From: Bacillota bacterium
Lineage (GTDB): Bacteria > Bacillota > Dethiobacteria > DTU022 > UBA8154
Direction: 5' to 3'
DNA length: 32,381 nucleotides
NCBI GenBank assembly: GCA_012520035.1
Contig: JAAYOY010000048.1
Location: forward strand, 1-32,381
Below the pieces are notes generated by a model. That model worked only from the letters and a program-made list of their open reading frames with translations. It did not search any database and was not told where the DNA came from. A program made the position numbers and the translations under genes. Each line of letters starts with the position of its first letter. The stretch's first letter is position 1. Positions 15,999 to 24,250 of the stretch are shown here, piece after piece.

Positions 15999-17042
15999 AT
16001 GAGTACGCAGAAGGGAAGTAGTATGCAAGAAGCTCGTTTTTATAACAGAGAAAAAGATTCTTTTATTTGCAGGCTTTGCCCCCAGGAATGCAATCTGAAG
16101 GAGGAGCAGGAAGGGATCTGCGGTGTCCGCAAGGTAGCAAACGGCAAGCTGGTAACGATGAATTACGGCCTTTGCGCTGCTCTATCTTTTGATCCCGTTG
16201 AAAAAAAGCCTCTTTACCATTTCTTCCCCGGGTATGATATTTTATCCCTGGGTTCTACCGGCTGCAACCTGAACTGCTCTTTTTGCCAGAACTGGACTCT
16301 GGCCAGGGGAGGGGTGCCCGGTGCGGGGGAGAAAATATCTGCTGAGAATCTCCTCGGCATCCTCGAGGTAAGGCCGGTCAGGGAACAGCTGGGTATAGCC
16401 TATACCTATAACGAGCCGACTGTGTGGTTTGAATTTGTACGCGATACGTCAGAGTTAATTGCTGAAAAGGGCTATAAAAATGTTCTGGTTACCAACGGTT
16501 TTATTAATGAGGAGCCCTTGAAGGAGCTTTTGCCATTTATTCATGGTATGAATATCGATGTTAAGGCTTTCAAGGATAGTTTTTACCGGCGTCACTGCCG
16601 GGGAAAGGGCATTAAACAGGTCCTTAAAACTGTTGAGCAAGCCCTTTTAGAGTGTCATGTTGAGCTTACCTACCTGATAGTAACATCCCTCAACGACAGC
16701 CCGGAGGAAATAGGAAGTTTTATTGACTGGGTGGCCGGCCTTGATAAAGAGATTCCTGTACACTTTAGCCGTTATTTTCCCAGTTACCGCATGGATCTGC
16801 CTCCTACCCCCCTGGAAACCATGTATGCTGCCTGGGAGAGGGCTTACGGGAAGCTCTCCTATGTCTACCTTGGCAACGTCGGCGATGATGAACGAAGCTC
16901 CACTTATTGTCCGGATTGCGGTGAGCTGCTTATCCGCCGGAATGGTTACAGCTTGAAAAATATTGGTTTGAAAAATAAGAGTTGTAAAAAATGTGGTCAT
17001 ACTATCAGGCTTACAGGGCATATTTATGGAGAGGAGCCTTGA
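15999..17042 (+). CDS. amrS: AmmeMemoRadiSam system radical SAM enzyme
   Basis: A 347-residue radical SAM protein related to pyruvate-formate-lyase activating enzymes. The 4Fe-4S/SAM motif is CNLNCSFC (C89, C93, C96). An N-terminal cysteine cluster (C24, C27, C31, C41) and a C-terminal zinc-ribbon-like set (C304, C307, C329, C332) suggest extra metal sites. VTNGFINEEPLKELL and MNIDVKAF are typical of the family. The ATG at 15999 has GGAGG only 3 nt away; the ATG at 16023, after AAGGGA, is a real alternative and also fits the family start. Third gene of the cassette, ending near a terminator. The chemical product is unknown; a modification needing all three proteins is inferred. Confidence 0.9.
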   Translation: MSTQKGSSMQEARFYNREKDSFICRLCPQECNLKEEQEGICGVRKVANGKLVTMNYGLCAALSFDPVEKKPLYHFFPGYDILSLGSTGCNLNCSFCQNWTLARGGVPGAGEKISAENLLGILEVRPVREQLGIAYTYNEPTVWFEFVRDTSELIAEKGYKNVLVTNGFINEEPLKELLPFIHGMNIDVKAFKDSFYRRHCRGKGIKQVLKTVEQALLECHVELTYLIVTSLNDSPEEIGSFIDWVAGLDKEIPVHFSRYFPSYRMDLPPTPLETMYAAWERAYGKLSYVYLGNVGDDERSSTYCPDCGELLIRRNGYSLKNIGLKNKSCKKCGHTIRLTGHIYGEEP

Positions 17043-17360
17043 TCCGGTTAAGGAAACTTCCGTTGCAGCGAATAGCGGGAGTTCAGTAGCAAAAGAGGTA
17101 ACCGCGCGCAGGATTTTATACTTCCGCCTGCAATTTCTGCAAATCAGGCGGTTTTTCTGCATTTTGGGAATACAAATGCACTGCGCGTAATTTTTTCGCA
17201 GCGGCAGGCTGCAGAAAGCATCAAATAAGCCGGCTTACTTACAAGAGAATTATTTGCCAGTTAACAAAGCTGAAAAAAAAGCACCTCCAAAAAGGAATTA
17301 GACTGCCGGAGGCAGAATTAAAAAATAAACGGCTGGGCAGCAGGGGGTTGGAAAATATAT
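17043..17360 (+). other. Intergenic interval before cdaA
   Basis: 318 bp without a supportable gene. It holds the terminator at 17124-17156. Beyond that it has an imperfect repeat region around 17180-17215 rich in GCAG/CTGC and an A-rich stretch at 17270-17330. I found no convincing promoter for cdaA; one must lie here if the terminator works. Confidence 0.35.
17124..17156 (+). terminator. Intrinsic terminator after the AmmeMemoRadiSam cassette
   Basis: CCGCCTG (17124-17130) pairs with CAGGCGG (17145-17151), 14-nt loop, followed directly by TTTTT. It separates the cassette from cdaA-cdaR-glmM. Confidence 0.8.
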
Positions 17361-18212
17361 ATGTGGGAAAAAATTTTAACCGGCATTATTCAGTTCCGCC
17401 CGGAATGGCGTGATGTTTTAGATATTGCCATAATAACGTACATTTTTTACCGCATTATCCTCCTTATCAAGGGTACCCGGGCAGAACAGCTGGTTAAAGG
17501 ACTTATTGTTCTTCTGATTTCCCTATTTTTCAGCAATCTGCTCGGATTGAGGACTGTAAACTGGCTGCTGCAGGGATTAATGACGATAAGCCTTGTTGCT
17601 ATTCCTATTATCTTCCAGCCGGAGCTGAGAAAAGCCCTGGAGCAGCTTGGCAGAGGCAAAATTTTTCAGAGATCCCTTTACGAACGGGAGGATGAGGATT
17701 TCCTGGAGGTGCTCGACGAACTCCTCAAAGCCATACCTGTTATGGTTAAGAAAAAAATTGGGGCCCTCATTGTCCTGGAACGGGAAACCGGTTTGAATGA
17801 CATAATTGAAACGGGCATACTCATCGATGGGGTTACTACGGCGGAGCTGTTGATCAATATTTTTATCCCCCGCAGTCCGTTGCATGACGGCGCTGTGATT
17901 ATCAGGGGCCGGAACATCGCTGCCGCAGGTTGCTTTCTTCCTTTTACGGAGAATCCCAATCTCAGCAAAGAGCTGGGAACCAGGCATCGTGCGGGGCTTG
18001 GAATTACCGAGGTGTCTGATGCGGTAGTAATTATTATCTCCGAAGAGACCGGTGTTATTTCCCTTGCCAACAATGGTAAATTGACGCGTTATCTTGATGA
18101 GAAGACCCTGCGCAGTACGCTGATGAACTTTTTTTCGGTTACGAAGAAAAAGAGAAGCATTTCTTCTATTTTCCCATGGAGGTTTAATATTGACGATGGG
18201 AACGATGAGTAA
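17361..18212 (+). CDS. cdaA: Diadenylate cyclase CdaA (c-di-AMP synthase)
   Basis: Membrane enzyme that condenses two ATP to cyclic di-AMP, the messenger controlling potassium, osmotic and cell-wall homeostasis in Firmicutes. The 283-residue protein has three N-terminal transmembrane helices (about 20-37, 43-60, 70-85) and a DAC domain (about 105-260). The catalytic motifs are SPLHDGAVI (D176, G177, A178) and GTRHRAGLG (from 206), and both are intact. The ATG at 17361 has a weak G-rich site upstream. Its 3' end overlaps the start of cdaR by 23 nt, so the regulator is translationally coupled. With cdaR and glmM it forms the conserved three-gene unit. Confidence 0.96.
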   Translation: MWEKILTGIIQFRPEWRDVLDIAIITYIFYRIILLIKGTRAEQLVKGLIVLLISLFFSNLLGLRTVNWLLQGLMTISLVAIPIIFQPELRKALEQLGRGKIFQRSLYEREDEDFLEVLDELLKAIPVMVKKKIGALIVLERETGLNDIIETGILIDGVTTAELLINIFIPRSPLHDGAVIIRGRNIAAAGCFLPFTENPNLSKELGTRHRAGLGITEVSDAVVIIISEETGVISLANNGKLTRYLDEKTLRSTLMNFFSVTKKKRSISSIFPWRFNIDDGNDE

Positions 18213-19125
18213 AATAATTGAGAGTAGAAACTTTGCTAAAATTATCTCCTTTTTCCTCGCCCTGCTTCTCTGGTTTTTTGTGTCCGGGGATAGCCAGGAG
18301 GCACTTGGCCTTGAAGCCCGCCGCTCTTTTGGCAATATCCCCCTTTCATATCGTAACCTGGGGGAGGACCTGGTAATAATAAACATGGATCATAGCATTA
18401 CCCTGTCGCTGCAGGGAGTCCCCCAGGCTTTTGACGGTTTAACCCCCGCGCACCTGGAGGCATATGTCGATCTGAGCGGGAAAAAGGAAGGCAGACACGA
18501 AATTCGTATTAATGCCGAAGCGCCACAAGGTTTGAGCGTTGTCAGTATTGAGCCGGCGAAGGCAACAATAATCCTGGAAAATTTGATCACGAAACAGATG
18601 AATGTGGAAGGCAGTCTGGAGGGAGAGCCTGCAGGAGGAAAAATTGTTGATGAGGTCAGCTTCTCTCCCGAGGAAGTATTCGTCAGGGGAACCCGCGATA
18701 AGGTTGATTCTGTCCACAGTGTTGTCTTTTCAATTTATGTGGGCGGTGCCGAAGGCACTATTAATGACAGTATCAAGCTTGTACCGGTGGATGACAAGCA
18801 AAAACCCGTCCAGGGGGTAGCAGTAGCTCCTGAAGAAGTTGAGGTTACGGTCAGCTTTAGCCTGCCTCAAAAGGATGTTCCTGTAGAGGTTATTTTCGTG
18901 GATAACGTGGAGGATAAAGTTGAGGTTGTCTCTTTTGAGCCTTCCATAGTAACTGTAGAAGGACCATGGTTTCTTTTAGAGGAGATCAACTCTTTGCAGA
19001 CGGAGGCGATTATTCTGGATGATTTAGAACTTCCCTCCACGATAGAGGTACCCCTGATATTTCCTGAAGGGGTAAGGCCGGTTCAGCACAAAACTGTAAC
19101 GGTTAGAATTTTCCCGATTGAGTAA
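18190..19125 (+). CDS. cdaR: YbbR-domain regulator of CdaA (CdaR)
   Basis: Membrane-anchored extracytoplasmic protein that modulates diadenylate cyclase activity. The 311-residue protein has one N-terminal transmembrane helix (about 15-33, ending LWFFVSGD) followed by about three beta-rich YbbR repeats. These are recognisable from recurring segments such as SPEEVFVRGTRDKVDSV, APEEVEVTV and EPSIVTVEGPW. I chose the TTG start at 18190 because GGAGG lies 7 nt before it; the ATG at 18196 is farther from that site. The gene begins inside cdaA and is followed by glmM after 30 bp. Family assignment is firm; the direction of regulation is not visible in sequence. Confidence 0.92.
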   Translation: MTMGTMSKIIESRNFAKIISFFLALLLWFFVSGDSQEALGLEARRSFGNIPLSYRNLGEDLVIINMDHSITLSLQGVPQAFDGLTPAHLEAYVDLSGKKEGRHEIRINAEAPQGLSVVSIEPAKATIILENLITKQMNVEGSLEGEPAGGKIVDEVSFSPEEVFVRGTRDKVDSVHSVVFSIYVGGAEGTINDSIKLVPVDDKQKPVQGVAVAPEEVEVTVSFSLPQKDVPVEVIFVDNVEDKVEVVSFEPSIVTVEGPWFLLEEINSLQTEAIILDDLELPSTIEVPLIFPEGVRPVQHKTVTVRIFPIE

Positions 19126-19155
19126 TCTTAAGCTATCAAAGGATTAGGTGAGCAG

Positions 19156-20508
19156 ATGAAAAAATTGTTTGGGACAGACGGGATCCGGGGAGTGGCCAAC
19201 TCGGAGTTGACTCCGGAGCTGGCGTTTAGAATGGGACGTATCGTTGCTTCCTTGCTGGGAAGCCGTAGCTGTACAGCGCAACCTTTCTTTTGGCTGGGCA
19301 GGGATACCAGGATTTCCGGAACCATGTTGGAAGGGGCTCTGGTGGCAGGCATTACCTCCACAGGTGTGCAGGTCCGCCTTTTGGGGGTTGTATCTACGCC
19401 GGCAGTAGCTTATTTAACTGTTGCTTTAAAAGCCGCCGGGGGGGTTATGATCTCTGCTTCCCACAATCCGGCAGGGGATAACGGTATAAAGTTTTTTGAT
19501 GCAAATGGTTATAAGCTGAGTTTAGAACTGGAAGCAAAGGCGGAAGAGCTTTTTTATAGGGATACGGACGATCTTCCCCGTCCGGGGGGCGAGGGAGTCG
19601 GCAGGGCGGTCAGGTCCGGGAAAGCTTTGCAGCATTACCTGACTTTCTTAAAAAAAGAAGCTCCCGGCTTAAAGGGGCTGAAAGTTATTCTGGATTGTGC
19701 CAATGGTTCGCTCTGGAAAATTGCCCCGCATATTTACAGGGAGTTGGGGGCGGATGTAATCTCTTTACATAGCAGCCCGAACGGGACGAATATTAATGTA
19801 AAATGTGGTTCAACAAACCCGGATTTGTTGCAGAAGGCTGTCCGTAAACACGGGGCCAACCTGGGCCTGGCTTTTGACGGTGACGGGGACCGCCTGATCG
19901 CCGTGGATGAAAAGGGGGAACTGGTAGATGGCGATGCTGTAATGGCTATCTGCGCCTCCTACCTGGTTGAGAAGGACATGCTTCCCGGGAGGAAAATCGT
20001 GGCTACGGTGATGAGCAACGGGGGCCTGGATATAGCCGGGGAAGAACACGGTTTTGAAGTTATTCGCACGCAGGTGGGAGACCGCTTTGTCCTGGAGGAG
20101 ATGCTCCGCAGCGGATGTGTTCTGGGAGGCGAACAGTCCGGGCATATCATCTTTGCCGGGCCGATGACTACCGGTGATGGGCTTTTTACATCGCTGCAGC
20201 TCTTAAAGGTCATGGTCGAGAAGGGTGAGCCCCTGTCCCGCCTTTCATCGATTATTCGCCCCCTGCCCCAGTTGCTGGTAAACTGCCGCATTAAAAATAA
20301 GGATGGCTGGGAAAACAATGAACGTATTGCAGAGTCAATTAAGCTGGCGCAAAAAAAATTGGGGAACAGGGGAAGGGTTTTGATCAGGCCTTCGGGAACC
20401 GAACCGCTGATCCGGATCATGGTAGAAGGGGAAAAAAGCACGCTTCTTCAGGAAATCTCCCGGAGCCTGGCAGCGGTTGTGGAGAAGGAATTGGGAATAT
20501 CCTCCTGA
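19156..20508 (+). CDS. glmM: Phosphoglucosamine mutase
   Basis: Cytoplasmic enzyme that interconverts glucosamine-6-phosphate and glucosamine-1-phosphate, feeding UDP-GlcNAc and peptidoglycan synthesis. The 450-residue product has the usual length and all motifs: N-terminal FGTDGIRGVAN, the phosphoserine loop MISASHNPAGDNGIKF (S102), the magnesium site AFDGDGDR, EQSGHI, and the phosphate-binding RPSGTEPLIRI. AGGTGAG precedes the ATG at 19156. It ends the cdaA-cdaR-glmM unit, in which GlmM is known in other Firmicutes to bind and inhibit CdaA. glmS, often found nearby, is not in the window. Confidence 0.97.
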   Translation: MKKLFGTDGIRGVANSELTPELAFRMGRIVASLLGSRSCTAQPFFWLGRDTRISGTMLEGALVAGITSTGVQVRLLGVVSTPAVAYLTVALKAAGGVMISASHNPAGDNGIKFFDANGYKLSLELEAKAEELFYRDTDDLPRPGGEGVGRAVRSGKALQHYLTFLKKEAPGLKGLKVILDCANGSLWKIAPHIYRELGADVISLHSSPNGTNINVKCGSTNPDLLQKAVRKHGANLGLAFDGDGDRLIAVDEKGELVDGDAVMAICASYLVEKDMLPGRKIVATVMSNGGLDIAGEEHGFEVIRTQVGDRFVLEEMLRSGCVLGGEQSGHIIFAGPMTTGDGLFTSLQLLKVMVEKGEPLSRLSSIIRPLPQLLVNCRIKNKDGWENNERIAESIKLAQKKLGNRGRVLIRPSGTEPLIRIMVEGEKSTLLQEISRSLAAVVEKELGISS

Positions 20509-20751
20509 AAAGCTCCTGCCCAGGAGTAATAGAAGACGGATAACAAAAATTAACGAAAAAGCAGCAGAGAATGAAAACAGGCTTTAAGGCTTGTAAAATA
20601 AAGGATGTAACGATTGCATCTTTCCGGAAGTATTTAATTTATTTGAAACAAGCGCCGATATACGAAACCTTATCTCCAGCAGATTTTGCATAATTACCCT
20701 TGTTTTGTAGAAAAATATGAAATGCAATAAATAACAGGAGGTAAGGGAAAA

Positions 20752-21213
20752 ATGGCCAATCAGTTGAGTCAGAAAGAAAAGTTGCTGTTGCAGGATCAGC
20801 TAAAACATGAGCAGGTTTGTATAGACAAATACAGATCATATGCTCAACAGGCTCAAGACCCCCAGCTAAAGCAATTGTTTAACGGCTATGCGCAGCAGGA
20901 ACAGCAGCATTACAATACGCTGGAACAAATTCTTCAAGGGCAAACTCCCTCCATGCAAGGACAACAGCAGCAACAGCAACAACAGGTGCCCGGTCAAAAT
21001 CTTCAGGGTTCCAATAATCCCAATGATGCCGGGCTTTGTAACGATATGCTGATGACGGAAAAATATGTCTCCGGAACTTACGACACGGCAATCTTTGAAT
21101 GTCAGCAAAACAGCGTTCGCCAGGCATTAAACCACATACAAAAGGAAGAACAGGAGCACGGGGAAGGGATATTTAACTATATGAAAAACAGCGGCATGTA
21201 CCAGCCGCAGTAA
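20752..21213 (+). CDS. CotF-like spore coat protein with polyglutamine linker
   Basis: A 153-residue ferritin-like helical protein of the spore coat F family. The C-terminal half, from LCNDMLMTEKYVSGTYDTAI through HIQKEEQEHGEGIFNYM, is the typical Coat F domain. The N-terminal half (EKLLLQDQLKHEQVCIDKYR, YAQQEQQHYNTL) forms another helix pair. A linker with eight consecutive glutamines (about 71-78), coded by mixed CAA/CAG codons, joins the two. The ATG at 20752 follows AGGAGGTAAGG. A strong terminator follows, so it is monocistronic. A spore-specific promoter is expected but not identified. Exact coat location is unknown. Confidence 0.85.
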   Translation: MANQLSQKEKLLLQDQLKHEQVCIDKYRSYAQQAQDPQLKQLFNGYAQQEQQHYNTLEQILQGQTPSMQGQQQQQQQQVPGQNLQGSNNPNDAGLCNDMLMTEKYVSGTYDTAIFECQQNSVRQALNHIQKEEQEHGEGIFNYMKNSGMYQPQ

Positions 21214-21226
21214 ACATCATTTCCAG

Positions 21227-21270
21227 AAAAAAAGCGCCCTTATCAATTCTTTGGCAAGGACGCTTTTTTT
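21227..21270 (+). terminator. Intrinsic terminator of the CotF-like gene
   Basis: AAAAAAAGCG (21227-21236) and CCTT pair with AAGG and CGCTTTTTTT (21261-21270), with one small internal mismatch and a loop of about 17 nt. A T-run ends the stem. Confidence 0.85.
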
Positions 21271-21300
21271 ATTTACAAAAACCGTTAAATATTAAATTTG

Positions 21301-21325
21301 ATGGAACTTGCAGGTTCCATTTTTT
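21301..21325 (+). terminator. Second hairpin with T-tract, tandem terminator or attenuator
   Basis: ATGGAAC (21301-21307) pairs perfectly with GTTCCAT (21314-21320), 6-nt loop, followed by a T-run to 21325. It lies 30 bp after the first terminator and before the candidate amidase promoter, so a back-up terminator is the simplest reading. Confidence 0.65.
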
Positions 21326-21358
21326 ATACCATATTTTGTCATTTCTTGGCGTATCTTT

Positions 21359-21387
21359 TTGGCAAGCTATACGTTATAAGGTAATAA
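21359..21387 (+). promoter_or_regulatory. Candidate promoter of the modular amidase gene
   Basis: TTGGCA (21359-21364), a 17-bp spacer, then TAATAA (21382-21387). The -35 is good and the -10 moderate. Other partial matches overlap, so the exact promoter is uncertain. Confidence 0.3.
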
Positions 21388-21430
21388 GAGGCATTTTGTG
21401 GTTATTTTACAAAAAGGAAGGTTATAAAAT

Positions 21431-23344
21431 ATGAAAGGCCGGTTTCCCTTATATTTTTTTATGTCATTAATTTTACTATTGCTCTGGACAGGCACAGTTC
21501 AGGTAGAGGCGGCAGAAACGATAAAGATTACTGTGGACGGCCAGGTCGCACAATCAGATGTATCTGCCTATATAGATGCAAATAACCGCACAATGGTTCC
21601 TGTTCGCTTTGTATCGGAGACGCTTGGGTTTTATGTGAGCTGGGAAAAGGAGAAAAAACTGGTCAGGGTTTCTCAGCCCGGTACAATAGTGGAGTTATAT
21701 ATTGATCAGCAGACAGCGTATGTTAACGGGGAGGAACAACGACTTGATACTGCGGCTGTTCTTAAAGGCGGTCGCACGATGGTTCCCTTGCGCTTTCTGG
21801 CCGAAACATTTGGTCTGGAGGTATTCTGGCGCAAGGAAGAGCGGACAGTAGTCATCGAGTCGCAGCCTCCCCCTCAACCGGAATTCGAAACTGAAACCGA
21901 AACTGAAACTGAAACAAAGAAACGCAGAGCTATCGTAAACGGTAATAATGTAAATATCCGTTCCGGGCCGGGAACGGATTATGACCGTCTGACACAGGTT
22001 TCAAAGGGCACATCGCTGATAGTACTGGCAGAGAGCGGCTCCTGGCTGCAGGTAGAGCTTCCGGGCGGTGACAGGGGCTGGATAGCCGGCTGGCTGGTGG
22101 ATTTTGTCGGTACATCAACCGGAGGTACAAAGCTGAGCGGGGAATATACAATGCCCGCTGATGCCGGACGCTCCGCACTGGTTATGAAGCCTTCGGTCAA
22201 TATTCGCTCCGGTCCCGGTTTGCAGCATCCGGTGATCTCCAGGGCCACCCTGGGGCAGCGGCTGGATATTTTGAGTGAAGAAGGCAGCTGGTATGCAGTG
22301 CGCCTTCCGGGCGGCGGCAGCGGCTGGATTGCCGGCTGGCTTGTAGCGGTGCGCTATGACGGTAATAAGGTGAAATCTGATTCAGACGGAAACCAAACGG
22401 GCAATTTAATCAGCCGCTGGAGTGCGGGGGAACCGCTGAGGCCAGGTGAGCTGCCCTTTATTACCGATTTAAAGGCCGAGCATTACGGCAGTAAAGTTGT
22501 CCTGGAGATAAGCGCCGATTCTCCGCTAAATATGCCTTCATCCTTCCAACTGAATAACCCCTCGCGGTTTGTTTTTGACTTTTCGGCCCGCACAGGGGAA
22601 GACGATCCGGCGCCTTCACTGGAGGTAAATCACGGAGCTGTAAGGGGGGTCCGGCTGGGTCAGCTGGATGAGCGGACTGTGCGGGTTGTCGCCGATCTTC
22701 AAACCCCGGCAACTTATGCCCTGGACCGCTCTTCAGACGGCAAAACAATAACCATTTATATCGATACCGCAGATCCCGCCCGGCAGGTTATTGTCATTGA
22801 CCCGGGTCACGGCACGCTTAGCGAGTGGGACAGTTATGATCCGGGAGCCATCGGCCCTTCGGGCCTGAGGGAATGGGATGTTAACCGCAGGATCTCCATG
22901 CTATTGGGCAATATTCTATTAAATGAGGGCTACACAGTCATCTATACCAACGAAACCAATACCGGGTTGTCGCTTGAGGAAAGGGCTCTTGTGGGAAGCC
23001 TTTCCGGTGCCGACCTGCTGGTTAGTATCCATGCCAATGCCTCAACCAACCCCTCGATGGGGGGTACAATGACTTTTTACCACCAAAATGCGCTTGCCCA
23101 TAAATCAATGGCGCTGGCGGGTTATATTCAGGCAGAGCTGATTAACCGTCTGCAAAGAGAAAATAAAGGTATCCGGGAGGCGAATTTCCTTGTTTTGCGG
23201 AGTTGCCCGATTCCAGCCGTGCTGGTTGAGGTAGCCTTTATCTCAAACCCGAAGGAAGAGATGCTTCTGGCCGATTCAGCATTTCAAAGGCGAGCGGCTG
23301 AGGCTATTGCTCTGGGAATTAAACGCTACCTGGAGGCTCGTTAG
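21431..23344 (+). CDS. Modular secreted N-acetylmuramoyl-L-alanine amidase
   Basis: A 637-residue exported peptidoglycan hydrolase. In order: signal peptide (1-27, cleavage near VEAAE); a copper-amine-oxidase-N-type domain in two similar halves (about 30-145, with TMVPVRFVSETLGF and TMVPLRFLAETFGL); an ET-repeat linker (153-162); two bacterial SH3 domains (about 166-226 and 249-308, each with VNIRSGPG and GWIAGWLV). An AMIN domain follows (about 343-447), then an Amidase_3 domain (about 453-637). Zinc and catalytic residues are intact: IDPGHG (H460), REWDVN (E481), VSIHAN (H534) and LVEVAFISN (E600). The ATG at 21431 follows AAGGAAGG. It likely cleaves wall peptides during growth, division or spore release; which one cannot be read. 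Confidence 0.92.
   Translation: MKGRFPLYFFMSLILLLLWTGTVQVEAAETIKITVDGQVAQSDVSAYIDANNRTMVPVRFVSETLGFYVSWEKEKKLVRVSQPGTIVELYIDQQTAYVNGEEQRLDTAAVLKGGRTMVPLRFLAETFGLEVFWRKEERTVVIESQPPPQPEFETETETETETKKRRAIVNGNNVNIRSGPGTDYDRLTQVSKGTSLIVLAESGSWLQVELPGGDRGWIAGWLVDFVGTSTGGTKLSGEYTMPADAGRSALVMKPSVNIRSGPGLQHPVISRATLGQRLDILSEEGSWYAVRLPGGGSGWIAGWLVAVRYDGNKVKSDSDGNQTGNLISRWSAGEPLRPGELPFITDLKAEHYGSKVVLEISADSPLNMPSSFQLNNPSRFVFDFSARTGEDDPAPSLEVNHGAVRGVRLGQLDERTVRVVADLQTPATYALDRSSDGKTITIYIDTADPARQVIVIDPGHGTLSEWDSYDPGAIGPSGLREWDVNRRISMLLGNILLNEGYTVIYTNETNTGLSLEERALVGSLSGADLLVSIHANASTNPSMGGTMTFYHQNALAHKSMALAGYIQAELINRLQRENKGIREANFLVLRSCPIPAVLVEVAFISNPKEEMLLADSAFQRRAAEAIALGIKRYLEAR
21887..21916 (+). repeat. Hexanucleotide tandem repeat inside the amidase gene
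   Basis: Five tandem units of GAAACN encode five Glu-Thr pairs in the linker between the N-terminal domain and the first SH3 domain. Gain or loss of a unit would keep the frame and change only linker length. Confidence 0.8.
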
Positions 23345-23915
23345 AGATTTTTGAGTTCATACAACCAACAACAGAACTTTTAGTAATTGATCCGGCGCCA
23401 TGGGGAGCAATGATAACCGTGGCGTTGTAAAAGGTTTCCAGTTGTTTTTTGAGTGGCATTTTTTCCAACACTATGCTTTTAAAATTATACTTGTTTAGAA
23501 TGCTCAAGAGCTCTTCTTCATTCTGCACCTTTCTAGAAGACTGCCGTTTGATGTAGATTCTTTTACCTTTGCTTTCCGGCGGTTTATTTTTATCTGACAA
23601 AAAAATTTTTCTAACATAATTAACAGACCATAAATTGGGGAGATTGACATATGAAGGCACGATTAATTCCTTTGCCTGGATGTGAAAACTCTCATAGGGG
23701 CGAATTATTTTTTCAGGGGTAATACCGCATGGCGCGAGCGTTTCCAGCTGAAATGGCAACGCACGGTGGTTAATGATGTATTTATCAATTGCTAAGCGAC
23801 TTTCTTGAAGAAGGTGAATCCTGGCCAGTACCTCGAGCATCCAATGATAATAGTTGTAGGCTGCCGGATGGTTTAGAACAGCCACCTTTTTGTTGGTTTT
23901 TGTTAAGGGCGGCAT
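23319..23915 (-). pseudogene. Glycosyltransferase family 61 relic, C-terminal fragment
   Basis: The 198-codon frame carries the recognisable part of a GT61 (DUF563-type) glycosyltransferase: NHPAAYNYYHWMLEVLARI near the start and TVIIAPHGAGS near the end. These families add sugars to surface polysaccharides or glycans. The usual continuation after HGAG (about 60-80 residues) is missing; the frame instead ends in an unrelated tail that overlaps the 3' end of the amidase gene by 26 bp. Its ATG is formed at the end of an A8 run and has no ribosome binding site. It is the -1 frame continuation of the fragment at 23903-24250. I read the locus as a decayed gene. Confidence 0.7.
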
Positions 23916-24250
23916 TTTTTTTGTTGAAATATAGAATGCTCTTTAGGCCATCTGGCCCATTCAACTGAAACATCCCAGAGAAGCTTATTATCCGGGGAAA
24001 TAACCGCTTTTTCTCCCCAGACGCGCCCGCAGGGTATTTTGACAACAAATGCTTTATTACTGCACTCCGGTTTTCCTGTTAATAATATTTTTTCCTCTTC
24101 TCTAAGAACCTTTGGTACAGGTATTGGCGGGTATATTTCGCATAATATTTGTGTTTTTGCTAACGGGGAACACTCGACCCAATCTAGCGTTGATTCATAA
24201 TAATCCTTAGGAGGAGATAAAGGCGAGTATAAATTAAAGGTTTGGTACAT
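23903..24250 (-). pseudogene. Glycosyltransferase family 61 relic, N-terminal fragment
   Basis: A 115-codon frame with the start region of a GT61-type protein, including CGRVWGEKAVISPDNKLLWDVS, a segment typical upstream of the NYYHW motif. The ATG at 24250 follows GGTGAG. The frame reads into a run of eight A residues (opposite 23915-23922) and stops four codons later. One extra A, or a -1 slip on A_AAA_AAA, joins it exactly to the downstream fragment as QQKK-MPPL. The joined product would be about 310 residues, still short at the C-terminus. Frameshift plus truncation favours a pseudogene; a sequencing error in the homopolymer is possible for the first defect. Confidence 0.65.

Noticed and set aside
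20688-20700. CATAATTA, resembling a sigma-K -10 element before the CotF-like gene
   Set aside because: The match to CATA-N3-TA is incomplete and no properly spaced -35 was found.
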